Origin: Mitsuaria sp. GD03876
GTDB lineage: Bacteria > Pseudomonadota > Gammaproteobacteria > Burkholderiales > Burkholderiaceae_C
Assembly: GCF_029840635.1 (NCBI RefSeq)
Contig: NZ_JAOCCU010000040.1
Location: forward strand, 1 to 54,530
Direction of reading: 5' to 3'
Length of the DNA stretch: 54,530 nt
Within the stretch, counting starts at the first letter, position 1. Each line of letters starts with the position of its first letter. Positions 23,014 to 34,901 of this stretch are shown piece after piece. The translations under genes and the position numbers were made by a program. The notes under the pieces are model-generated. The model searched no databases. It had not been told where the DNA came from and was given only the letters and a program-made list of their open reading frames with translations.

Positions 23014-24912
23014 TCACCCTGGCCCCGCCACCTGCCCCGCGAGCTTCAGCGCCAGCAGCGGCGCCATGACCTCGTCCACGTTGTCGCACGGGCCCACGGG
23101 CTGCCACCCCGCCGGCCCCACGGGCCGTTCGTGGGCGCTCCAGGCCCGCACCTTCAAGGCGAGGACGGCATCGGCGTAGCTGCCGCGCTCCGCCGCCACC
23201 CGCGAGCGCCAGGCGCGCCGGCCCGAGCGCGGCAGCTGGTCATAGGCCTCGCGCAAGGCCTGGTCCAGCGCGGCCGCCAGGTCGCGCACGCCATCCCAGG
23301 CCGAGCCGTCCCGCGCGCGCAGCGCGGACGGATCCGACGGCGGCGTCTTCCGGGCCGGGTCCGCGCGCCGGGACGCGCTGGCCGCGGGGGGCGCGGCCGG
23401 GGCGCGCAGCAGTGTCCGCCAGCCGGCGTTCGCGCCGCCCAGCAGATCCTGCGGCGCGAGCTTGCCCTTGCCCTTGTCCTTGCGCAGGAGCCGATGCCAC
23501 CAGCCCTGCAGGCCGGTCGGCCGCGCCATCCATGACGCGAGCGTCGAGGCCGCATCCCGCGCCGCGCGTTCGAAGGCCTGCGTCCGCCGTTCGTCCGTGC
23601 GCGCGGCCTTGGAGAACGTCGGCGCGGCTTGCCGGCGAATCCGCTCGTTCCAGATCTCGAGTCGCGCCTGCGCCGTCTGCTCCCACGACGGCGCGGGCCG
23701 CGACGCGGCGGGGACGAGCGGCGCCGAGCGGACTTTCGGAGGGCGAATGCCCGACACCGCGTCCGCCAGCAGCGCCTCGGCCTCCTCCTCCGGGACCCCC
23801 GACAGGCGCTTGTCGCGCTGGACGCCGGAGGTGGTGGGCTTCAGGGGCAATGGACGGCCTCGCCGGGACAGCATGGGGCGCATCGCTCCCACGGGCGACC
23901 GCGGCCTGCGTCCGTCAGGCTCGGATTCGGACTGGGCCGCCGGGGAGGCATGGCGCTCCGGCGGGGAGCTGGCCTCGGACTCGGGCTCCGGGGAGGAGCG
24001 CCCCTCCGCTGCGGACGTGGATGCCTGGAGGGGAGGAATGAACGGCGGCGGGGGTGGCGGGGGCGGCGGCAGGGACTCGCACGCACTGTCCAGGCGGGGC
24101 GCGGTCCGGCGCAGGCTGGCCGGCCGGATCACCGCCCGGATCGCCTCCGTGGCGGCCTTCACCGTGGCGTCGGGCTGCAGCAGGGCCTCGATCGCCGCCT
24201 GGCTCACCAGCCGGTCGCCACGGGAGCCCTCATGGACCAGCGCCAGGCCGGGCGGACGGAGCATCGCGGTGCCGCTCCGGTGATAGGCGTCGCCGAACCG
24301 CATCGCCTCCTTCACCCGCGCGGCCATTTCCGCCGGCCGGCGCCGAGGCAGCGCATGGACCGCCAGGGCGCATCTGCGGCGCGTCCGCCCGTCCTCTTCA
24401 AGGACCAGCTCGACGACGCCGGGCGCCCGCCGCTGCGGCGGCTGCCGCGGCTCGACACGGAGCGTGAGCCGACCGCCGGACGGCAACGGGACGGTCGTGG
24501 CCGGCAGGCCGCTCAGCAGGCGCTCCGCGAGCGACCGATGCTCGGGCGCGGTCGAGGCCTCCGGCTCGTCCTTGACCGGCACCACCAGGCTGCACACGCC
24601 GTGCCGCAGCACCAGATGGGCGAGCTGCAGGAGCAGCTCGTCGTCCGGCATCGCGCCCGGCCGCGCGGCGATCGCGGGCAACTGCCCCTCGTTCCCCAGC
24701 CGCAGCATCGAGGCGCCTTGCGCCGGCAACCGCGCCTGGGCGGCCTCGACCGCATCCCGCAACCGGGTGCGGTCGTGGCGGTCGGCCTCGCGGTCCGCGA
24801 TCGCCTGGGCGGCCCCGGGGTCGCGGCGCGGCGGGATCGGCGGCGCGGGCGGTTCGGGCTCGTGGGCGGGGCCGAAGGCGAAGCAGGAAGACAACAGGCT
24901 GGCGAGTGACAT
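23014..24912 (-). CDS. second large proline-rich protein of unknown function, effector-like
   Basis: A 632-residue protein I do not recognise. The N-terminus MSLASLLSSCFAFG is hydrophobic but has no basic n-region, so it is neither a clear signal peptide nor a convincing lipobox. A PPIPPR motif occurs near residues 24-29, a mixed alpha/beta-looking region spans about 50-270, a nine-proline run is at 282-290, a Ser/Pro/Glu-rich linker follows (300-350) and RPLPLKP at 353-359 fits the class I SH3-ligand pattern RxLPxxP. The C-terminal third is Arg/Ala-rich and helical-looking with a basic cluster (LLRKDKGKGK). Layout and composition resemble the 833-residue protein at 15436-17937, though I see no clear alignment. 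Divergent from the gcv operon. Confidence 0.65.
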   Translation of the reverse strand: MSLASLLSSCFAFGPAHEPEPPAPPIPPRRDPGAAQAIADREADRHDRTRLRDAVEAAQARLPAQGASMLRLGNEGQLPAIAARPGAMPDDELLLQLAHLVLRHGVCSLVVPVKDEPEASTAPEHRSLAERLLSGLPATTVPLPSGGRLTLRVEPRQPPQRRAPGVVELVLEEDGRTRRRCALAVHALPRRRPAEMAARVKEAMRFGDAYHRSGTAMLRPPGLALVHEGSRGDRLVSQAAIEALLQPDATVKAATEAIRAVIRPASLRRTAPRLDSACESLPPPPPPPPPFIPPLQASTSAAEGRSSPEPESEASSPPERHASPAAQSESEPDGRRPRSPVGAMRPMLSRRGRPLPLKPTTSGVQRDKRLSGVPEEEAEALLADAVSGIRPPKVRSAPLVPAASRPAPSWEQTAQARLEIWNERIRRQAAPTFSKAARTDERRTQAFERAARDAASTLASWMARPTGLQGWWHRLLRKDKGKGKLAPQDLLGGANAGWRTLLRAPAAPPAASASRRADPARKTPPSDPSALRARDGSAWDGVRDLAAALDQALREAYDQLPRSGRRAWRSRVAAERGSYADAVLALKVRAWSAHERPVGPAGWQPVGPCDNVDEVMAPLLALKLAGQVAGPG

Positions 24913-25008
24913 GGGGCGATCGATCTCCGGGCCCGCCGACCGGGCCGCGCCGCTCTGTGGCGGCGACCGACCGATGCAACCGACACCTCCGGCGCCTGAA
25001 ACCGTGAC

Positions 25009-25014
25009 TACAAT
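25009..25014 (+). promoter_or_regulatory. probable -10 element of the gcv operon
   Basis: TACAAT matches the -10 consensus at five of six positions and would start transcription around 25020-25022, immediately before the first base of the glycine riboswitch. No good -35 hexamer is seen at 16-18 bases upstream. Confidence 0.5.
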
Positions 25015-25022
25015 GCGCGCCA

Positions 25023-25244
25023 GTCAGGAGAGAGCCCCCTCGCGGGGGCCGCCGAAGGCGCAGTGGCACTGGCGATCCCACGCTGCGAACGCTCAGGCAA
25101 AAGGACTGACGAGACGCCTGGAATTCCGGGCGTTCCTCACTGGAGAGAGGCGGGGCGGACCATCGGTCGAGCCCGTCCACCGAAGGGGCAAGCCGCCGGT
25201 CAACCGCCGACGGCCAATCTCTCAGGTAAAGCGGACAGCGAGGG
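25023..25244 (+). promoter_or_regulatory. tandem glycine riboswitch
   Basis: Two glycine aptamers in tandem upstream of gcvT. Aptamer 1 (about 25023-25110) is closed by GTCAG/CTGAC and carries GGAGAGAGCC, GCCGAAGG and GCTCAGGCAAAAGGAC. Aptamer 2 (about 25135-25244) is closed by CCTCACT/AGCGAGG with one mismatch and carries GGAGAGAGGC, CACCGAAGGGGCAAG and TCTCAGGTAAAGCGGACAG. These are the conserved family blocks. After it, CCACCC (25253-25258) can pair with GGGTGG (25281-25286), a possible expression-platform hairpin 28 bases before the gcvT start codon. By analogy with other gcv leaders, glycine should switch the operon on. Confidence 0.93.
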
Positions 25245-25313
25245 CATATCCCCCACCCGGACGTGATCGGTTCACAGTCGGGGTGGTCACGACGAATGCC
25301 CTTGGAGCGAGAC

Positions 25314-26435
25314 ATGTCCGCCGACCAGACCCTGCACCAGACCCCGCTGCACGCGCTGCACCTCGAACTCGGCGCCAAGATGGTGCCCTTCGCCGGCTAC
25401 GACATGCCGGTCCAGTACCCCGCCGGCGTGATGGCCGAGCACAAGCACACCCGCACGCAGGCCGGCCTGTTCGACGTCTCGCACATGGGCCAGGTGCTGC
25501 TGGTGGGCGACGACGCCGCCGCCGCGCTGGAGACCCTGGTGCCCGTGGACATCGTCGACCTCGGGATGTTCAAGCAGCGCTACGCGCTGTTCACCGCCGA
25601 CGACGGCGGCATCCTCGACGACCTGATGGTCGCGCGCCGCACCGACGGGCTGTTCGTCGTCGTCAACGCCGGCTGCCGCGACCAGGACATCGCCCACATG
25701 CAAAAGCACCTGGCCGGCCGCTGCGAGGTCCGCCCGATGCCCGAGCAGGCGCTGCTGGCGCTGCAGGGTCCGCAGGCGGTGACCGCGCTGTCGCGCCTGA
25801 ACGCGGAGGTGGCCCATTTGGTCTTCATGACCGGCGGCTTCTTCGAGCTGGACGGCATTCCGACCTTCGTGACGCGTTCGGGCTACACCGGCGAGGACGG
25901 CTACGAGATCTCGGTGGCCGCGGATCGCGCCGTCGAGCTGGCCCGCAAGCTGCTGGCCCAGCCCGAGGTGATGCCGATCGGCCTGGGGGCGCGCGACTCG
26001 CTGCGCCTGGAAGCCGGCCTGTGCCTGTACGGCCACGACATCGACACGACCACCACGCCGGTCGAGGCCTCGCTGACCTGGGCGATCCAGAAGGTGCGCC
26101 GCGCCGGCGGCGCGCGCGCCGGCGGTTATCCCGGCGCCGCCGTGATCGACCGCCAGTTCGCCGAAGGCGCGCCGCGCAAGCGCGTCGGCCTGGTCAGCGC
26201 CGAGCGCATGCCGGTGCGCGAAGGCGCCAAGCTGTTCAGCGCCGACGGCGCCGAGATCGGCGTCGTCACCAGCGGCACGCTGGGCCCGACGGTGGGCAAG
26301 CCGGTGGCGCTGGCCTACGTGCAGACGCCGCATGCCGCGCTGGGCACCGAGCTGTTCGCCGAGGTCCGCGGCAAGCGCACCCCGATGACGGTCTCTTCCA
26401 CGCCGTTCACGCCCAACGGATACTTCCGCGGCTGA
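25314..26435 (+). CDS. gcvT: glycine cleavage system T protein (aminomethyltransferase)
   Basis: A 373-residue tetrahydrofolate-dependent aminomethyltransferase, the T component of the glycine cleavage complex; it releases ammonia and forms 5,10-methylene-tetrahydrofolate from the aminomethyl group carried on GcvH. Family landmarks: TPLHALHLELGAKMVPFAGYDMPVQYPAGVMAEHKHTR, FDVSHMGQ, SGYTGEDGYEI, and GARDSLRLEAGLCLYGHDID. The start MSADQTL has GGAG 6 bases upstream, and an earlier in-frame start would lie inside the riboswitch expression platform. First gene of gcvT-gcvH-gcvP. Confidence 0.97.
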   Translation: MSADQTLHQTPLHALHLELGAKMVPFAGYDMPVQYPAGVMAEHKHTRTQAGLFDVSHMGQVLLVGDDAAAALETLVPVDIVDLGMFKQRYALFTADDGGILDDLMVARRTDGLFVVVNAGCRDQDIAHMQKHLAGRCEVRPMPEQALLALQGPQAVTALSRLNAEVAHLVFMTGGFFELDGIPTFVTRSGYTGEDGYEISVAADRAVELARKLLAQPEVMPIGLGARDSLRLEAGLCLYGHDIDTTTTPVEASLTWAIQKVRRAGGARAGGYPGAAVIDRQFAEGAPRKRVGLVSAERMPVREGAKLFSADGAEIGVVTSGTLGPTVGKPVALAYVQTPHAALGTELFAEVRGKRTPMTVSSTPFTPNGYFRG

Positions 26436-26521
26436 TCCGCGATCCTGGGTCGCACCCTTCGTCCGCCTCGAGCCCGGCTCGAGATTCCCTTTCCAACTTT
26501 CCGATCGCACGGAGCCTCTCC

Positions 26522-26893
26522 ATGAGCATCAAGTACACGCCCGACCACGAGTGGGTCGACACCACCGACGGCATCGCCACCGTGGGCATCACGGTCCACG
26601 CGCAGGACGCGCTGGGCGACGTGGTCTTCGTCGACCTGCCCGAAGTCGGCAAGAGCTACGCCTCCAAGGAAGTCGCCGGCGTGGTCGAGTCGGTCAAGGC
26701 CGCCGCCGACGTCTACGCCCCGGTCTCGGGCGAGATCGTCGAGGTCAACGAGGCGCTGCGCGCCGACCCGTCGCTGGCCAACACCGACCCGCTCAAGACC
26801 GGCTGGTTCTTCAAGGTCAAGCTGTCCAACCCGACGGAACTCGACGAGCTGATGGATACGACCGCCTACGACGAACTCGTGAAAAACAGCTGA
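26522..26893 (+). CDS. gcvH: glycine cleavage system H protein
   Basis: A 123-residue lipoyl carrier protein that shuttles the aminomethyl intermediate between the P, T and L components. The lipoylated lysine is Lys59 in ESVKAAADVYAP; the flanking DVVFVDLPEVG and PLKTGWFFKVKLSNP segments are family hallmarks. Length is normal for the family. It lies 86 bases after gcvT and is followed by a 172-base gap with nested inverted repeats before gcvP. Confidence 0.97.
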   Translation: MSIKYTPDHEWVDTTDGIATVGITVHAQDALGDVVFVDLPEVGKSYASKEVAGVVESVKAAADVYAPVSGEIVEVNEALRADPSLANTDPLKTGWFFKVKLSNPTELDELMDTTAYDELVKNS

Positions 26894-26900
26894 TCGGGCC

Positions 26901-26989
26901 GAGGAGGCGGGCGATCCGCGTCGTTGCGAATCCTCGCCATGGCGCCGCCATGGCTGTGGTTCGCGCCTAGCGGCTCATCCCGCCTCCTC
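26901..26989. repeat. nested inverted-repeat element between gcvH and gcvP
   Basis: Outer perfect 11-bp arms GAGGAGGCGGG (26901-26911) and CCCGCCTCCTC (26979-26989). Inside are GCGAA (26926-26930) / TTCGC (26960-26964) and a 7-bp hairpin CCATGGC-GCC-GCCATGG (26937-26953). The whole can fold as one long branched stem in RNA. There is no T run. It may modulate the gcvH:gcvP ratio or be a copy of a dispersed repeat. Confidence 0.65.
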
Positions 26990-27065
26990 ACCCCGATGAC
27001 CTCCGGGTCACGCCGAGGCGCTGTGCGTCGAGGCAATGAATTCTTTTCTCCAGGATCGCCCCGCC

Positions 27066-29951
<2,886 letters not shown>

Positions 29952-29977
29952 ACCCACTCCCCCGCATCGCCTAGCCC

Positions 29978-30072
29978 GAGGAGGGTCATGGGGCCCTGTT
30001 TTCTCCATGTCCCCCGACCGCTCCGCGGTCTCCTCCTAATACTTCCGAAAACAGGGCCCCATTCCCCTCCTC
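29978..30072. repeat. long inverted-repeat element between gcvP and sdaA
   Basis: Arms 29978-30003 and 30047-30072 pair at 24 of 26 positions: GAGGAGGG, a 2-base mismatch, then a perfect 16 bp (ATGGGGCCCTGTTTTC). The 43-base spacer holds another perfect hairpin, GACCGC-TCC-GCGGTC (30016-30030). The stem is far stronger than a normal terminator and lacks a trailing T run on the gcvP strand. It may limit read-through, protect a 3' end or be a mobile repeat unit. The next gene is sdaA, 88 bases further. Confidence 0.75.
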
Positions 30073-30159
30073 CACCCCCTCTCGCTGCCCCCGTGGCAAG
30101 CGGTGGTGGCGGGGGTGGGGGTGGGGATGGAACCGGTACTTCACCCGAGGTGGTTCGCC

Positions 30160-31551
<1,392 letters not shown>

Positions 31552-31735
31552 CACGCCGCGTGTCTGAGGGGGAGGCCGAGTCGCGTGCCCCGCCGGCCGG
31601 GCCGGAAGGATCAGTCGCGAGTCTGGCGGCGATTGCTGTCAGCACTCGAGCAAACGGTCGGTCCGCCTTCCCCGCGGGCGCCTGCCCTGACGGGGGCCCT
31701 CGACGGAGGGCCTCGGACCGGGGTCGGACCAGCGT

Positions 31736-32305
31736 TCAGTAGCTGATCGTCACGGTGACGGTGTCGGTGTACGAGCCCGGCACGACGCTGGCCAGCGACG
31801 GGATGCGGCCGTACACGGAGAGCGACTGGCTGGAGCCGCTGCCGGTGCCGTTCTTGGCGCTGGACGACGAGGTGCCGTCGCCCCACACCGTCGTGCGGCC
31901 CGAATCCAGGTAGAGCTGGTACGCCAGCGTGTCGGAGCCGCTCTTCATCGTGCGGCTCGTGAAGTTGGTGGCGCCGCCCGCGTTCGCGCCGGCGTTCAGC
32001 GACACGGTGTACGGCGTCGTGTTGGAGCAGGTCACCGTCAGCGTCGAGGTCGCGTCCAGCGGCGTGCCGGCGACCAGCGGATCGATGGCCGAGCCGAAGT
32101 TCAGGTTGGAGCCCGTCACCGTGCACGAGCTGGTGATCGTCGCCGTCGCCTGGAAGGTGTTGGTGACCGGCGTCGCGCCGCGGGCTTCCTGGACCGCGCT
32201 GAACATCAGCCCGGCGCCGATGGCCAGGCTGCTCAGCAGCATCGCGGTCTTGAAGGCGCTGGTCCGTTGCGCGCGGGCGGCTTGCAGGTGCTTGGTGGTG
32301 CTCAT
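31736..32305 (-). CDS. spore coat protein U domain (Csu-type pilin-like) protein
   Basis: A 189-residue exported protein of the SCPU family, which includes subunits of archaic (Csu-type) chaperone-usher pili. Long N-terminal signal (SAFKTAMLLSSLAIGAGLMFSAVQEARGA), then TNTFQATATITSSCTVTGSNLNFG, a second Cys in STLTVTCSNTTPYTVSLNAGAN (probable disulfide), and the typical C-terminus PGSYTDTVTVTISY that would donate the strand. AGGGGG lies 6 bases before the ATG, and a 6-bp hairpin (32323-32340) precedes that. No chaperone or usher gene is adjacent, so it is an orphan in this window. Confidence 0.88.
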   Translation of the reverse strand: MSTTKHLQAARAQRTSAFKTAMLLSSLAIGAGLMFSAVQEARGATPVTNTFQATATITSSCTVTGSNLNFGSAIDPLVAGTPLDATSTLTVTCSNTTPYTVSLNAGANAGGATNFTSRTMKSGSDTLAYQLYLDSGRTTVWGDGTSSSSAKNGTGSGSSQSLSVYGRIPSLASVVPGSYTDTVTVTISY

Positions 32306-32578
32306 GTGTGTTCCCCCTGTTGACGGAACGAATCTTCCGTTTTGGGGCGCTTGTTCGGCAGACAGGCATTGCGGATCGGCGGGTGCAGGGAGCACGCGAG
32401 CGCCTGTAGGCGATCGACGGACACCTGACAGCCGGTGACAGCACCGGCGCGCACCGGGGCGAACGGCACTGGCGGCCGGCCCCGGGTCGCTGCTACAAAC
32501 GCGGCCGTGTCGAATTCACGGACGGTGGCGCGTCGTGTGGAGACGGACCCTTCCCCCTTCGACGAACCCGGACCCTCC

Positions 32579-34024
32579 ATGACTTCCCACCTTGATCCGA
32601 CACGGCGCCGCTGGCTGGCGCTGGGCGTGCTGTGCCTGGGCGTGCTGATGATCGTGCTGGACACGACCATCGTGAACGTGGCCCTGCCCTCGATCCGCGC
32701 CGACCTGCATTTCACCGAGACCTCGCTGGTCTGGGTGGTCAACGCCTACATGCTGACCTTCGGCGGCTTCATGCTGCTGGGCGGACGGCTGGGCGACCTG
32801 TATGGCCACCGCCGGATGTTCCTGGCGGGGCTGGCGCTGTTCACCGGCGCCTCGGCGGCCTGCGGGCTGGCGCACACGCAGGAGCTGCTGATCGCCGCGC
32901 GCGCGGTGCAGGGCCTGGGCGGCGCGGTGGTGTCGGCGATCTCGCTGTCGCTGATCATGAACATGTTCACCGAGCCCGGCGAGCGCGCCAAGGCGATGGG
33001 CGTCTACGGCTTCGTCTGCGCCGGCGGCGGCAGCATCGGCGTGCTGCTGGGCGGCCTGCTGACCAGCACGCTGAGCTGGCATTGGATCTTCCTGGTCAAC
33101 CTGCCGATCGGCGCGCTGGTGATCGGGCTGTGCCTGTGGCTGATCGAACGCGCCGGCCCCACCGCGCCGGACGAGACGCTGGACTGGGCCGGCGCGATCA
33201 CGGTGACCGGCTCGCTGCTGCTGGCGGTCTACGCGGTGGTCAACGGCAACGAGGCCGGCTGGACCTCGGCCCGCACGCTGGGGCTGCTGGGCACGGCAGC
33301 GGCGCTGCTGGCGGTGTTCCTCGTCGTGGAGACCAAGGTCGCGCATCCGCTGATGCCGCTGGGGCTGTTCCGGCTGCGTTCGGTCGCGGTGTCCAACGTG
33401 ATCGGCGTGCTGTGGGCCGCGGCGATGTTCGCGTGGTTCTTCCTGTCGGCGCTGTACATGCAGCTGGTGCTGGGCTACGACGCGATGCACGTGGGGCTGG
33501 GCTTCCTGCCCGCCAACCTGATCATGGCGGCGTTCTCGGTCGGGCTGTCGGCCAAGCTGGTGATGAAGCTGGGGCTGCGCATCCCGCTGTGCGGCGGGCT
33601 GCTGCTGGCCGCCGCCGGGCTGGCGCTGTTCGCGCGGGCGCCGGCGGACGGCGGCTTCTGGCTGGACGTGCTGCCCGGCATGCTGCTGCTGGGCCTGGGC
33701 GCGGGCGTCGCCTTCAACCCGGTGCTGCTGGCGGCGATGAGCGAGGTCGCGCCCAGCGAATCGGGCCTGGCCTCGGGCATGGTGAACACGTCCTTCATGA
33801 TGGGCGGCTCGCTGGGCCTGGCGGTGCTGGCGAGCCTGGCGGCCTCGCGCACGGCGGAACTGGGCGCCCTCGGCGCGGCGATGCCGGCGGCGCTGGCGGG
33901 CGGCTACCGGGTGGCCTTCGCGGTGGGCGCGGTGTTCGCGGCCTCGGGCGGCCTGCTGGCGCTGCTGCTGCGCGAGCCCGCGCCGCAGGCCGGCGTCGGC
34001 GCGCCGGTCGGGCACGCCGGCTGA
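32579..34024 (+). CDS. MFS transporter, DHA2 (EmrB/QacA-like) family
   Basis: A 481-residue inner-membrane exporter with about 14 predicted spans, the DHA2 count. Hallmarks: LGVLMIVLDTTIVNVALPSI in span 1, LGGRLGDLYGHRR in the loop after span 2 (motif A) and IGVLLGGLLTSTLSWHWIFLVNLPIG (motif C region). The start MTSHLDPTRRRWLALG is chosen because the 48 codons upstream are not protein-like. Such proteins use proton antiport to pump out drugs or metabolites; substrate unknown. No adjacent membrane-fusion protein or regulator is seen. Confidence 0.92.
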   Translation: MTSHLDPTRRRWLALGVLCLGVLMIVLDTTIVNVALPSIRADLHFTETSLVWVVNAYMLTFGGFMLLGGRLGDLYGHRRMFLAGLALFTGASAACGLAHTQELLIAARAVQGLGGAVVSAISLSLIMNMFTEPGERAKAMGVYGFVCAGGGSIGVLLGGLLTSTLSWHWIFLVNLPIGALVIGLCLWLIERAGPTAPDETLDWAGAITVTGSLLLAVYAVVNGNEAGWTSARTLGLLGTAAALLAVFLVVETKVAHPLMPLGLFRLRSVAVSNVIGVLWAAAMFAWFFLSALYMQLVLGYDAMHVGLGFLPANLIMAAFSVGLSAKLVMKLGLRIPLCGGLLLAAAGLALFARAPADGGFWLDVLPGMLLLGLGAGVAFNPVLLAAMSEVAPSESGLASGMVNTSFMMGGSLGLAVLASLAASRTAELGALGAAMPAALAGGYRVAFAVGAVFAASGGLLALLLREPAPQAGVGAPVGHAG

Positions 34025-34028
34025 GGCC

Positions 34029-34901
34029 TCACTTGCCCAGCAGCGCCCAGACGTACTTCACCGGCACCGCGTAGCTGATGCCGCTGGGCGCGCTGAGCGC
34101 CGATTCCCGGGTGCCCTTGAGCACCACCATGTTGACGACGCCCACCACCTTGCCGGTGCGGATGTCCAGCAGCGGGCCGCCGCTGTTGCCCGGGTAGGCG
34201 GTGATGTCGAGCTGCAGGAACTCCATCGCACCCTCGCGCAGCTGACGCACGGCCCGCTCGGACAGGCTGTTGGAGGTCGGCGCCGGCAGCGCCGCGCGGG
34301 TCAGCGCGGCGACCGTGCCGCGGTGCGTGGCCATCGTCACGCCCAGCGCCGTGCCGATCGGATAGCCCATCAGCGCCACCGCGGCGCCTTCGCGCACCAC
34401 CGGCGTGGCGCCGTCGGCCTCGGCCAGCGCCAGCACGTCGACCAACGCGCCCTTGTCGTCGGCCAGCTCCAGCACGGCCAGGTCGTGCGCGGTGTCGCGC
34501 ACCAGCAGCTTCACCGGCCGCAGTTGCGGCGCGCCGGTGGCGTTGCCGCTGGCCGGCACGGTGATCGCGAGGTCCTTCTCGACCGGGTTCGGGATCACAT
34601 GCGCGCAGGTCACGATCCGGCGCCCGTCGCCGATGACGAATCCCGTCCCCCGGAAACCGAAGCGCGGGCTGTCCGTCGCCGCGAAGGTGCCCACCGCCAC
34701 CACCGCCTGCCGGCTGCGGTCGATCAGGTCGGGCAGCGTGTTGGACATCTCCTGCGCCCGCGCGGGTCCCGCCAGGCCGCCGCCGAGCAGCCCGAGCGCC
34801 CCCGCCGCGCCCAGCGCCAGCAGCTCGCGCCGCCTCGGCGCGGCCGCCCCGTCGTCGTGCAGGTCCTCGATCGGCGAAACGGCGGTGCGGCGAAGAGTCA
34901 T
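34029..34901 (-). CDS. Tat-exported trypsin-like serine protease of the exopolysaccharide cluster
   Basis: A 290-residue serine protease. The N-terminus has a twin-arginine-like signal (PRRRELLALGAAGALGLLGGGLAGPARAQ). Catalytic triad: His101 (VTCAHVI), Asp140 (AHDLAVLEL) and Ser240 (YPGNSGGPLLD). There is no PDZ domain, unlike DegQ. Its ATG overlaps the stop of the upstream acyltransferase by 4 bases, so it is translationally coupled to the PEP-CTERM-associated cluster. Processing of an envelope or exopolysaccharide-system protein is an inference. It ends 4 bases from the convergent MFS gene. Confidence 0.85.
   Translation of the reverse strand: MTLRRTAVSPIEDLHDDGAAAPRRRELLALGAAGALGLLGGGLAGPARAQEMSNTLPDLIDRSRQAVVAVGTFAATDSPRFGFRGTGFVIGDGRRIVTCAHVIPNPVEKDLAITVPASGNATGAPQLRPVKLLVRDTAHDLAVLELADDKGALVDVLALAEADGATPVVREGAAVALMGYPIGTALGVTMATHRGTVAALTRAALPAPTSNSLSERAVRQLREGAMEFLQLDITAYPGNSGGPLLDIRTGKVVGVVNMVVLKGTRESALSAPSGISYAVPVKYVWALLGK

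Noticed and set aside
24883-24912. Possible lipoprotein signal (MSLASLLSSC) at the start of the 632-residue proline-rich protein.
   Set aside because: The lipobox pattern fits, but there is no positive charge before the hydrophobic stretch and the stretch is too short, so export by this route is not supported.
15436-24912. The whole segment as a recently acquired island with its own integrase (the tyrosine recombinase).
   Set aside because: The recombinase has the length and motifs of housekeeping XerD and lies by degQ; no attachment repeats, tRNA, transposase or base-composition shift was seen.
24913-25022. A hrpII/PIP-type box upstream of the 632-residue protein, and likewise upstream of 17937.
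   Set aside because: I looked for TTCG-N16-TTCG on the gene strand and found none; near 17937 two TTCG occur but only five bases apart.
31695-31712. Terminator hairpin GGCCCTC-GACG-GAGGGCC between sdaA and the spore-coat-U-type gene.
   Set aside because: The stem is good, but neither strand has a T run after it, so termination by it is not supported from sequence.
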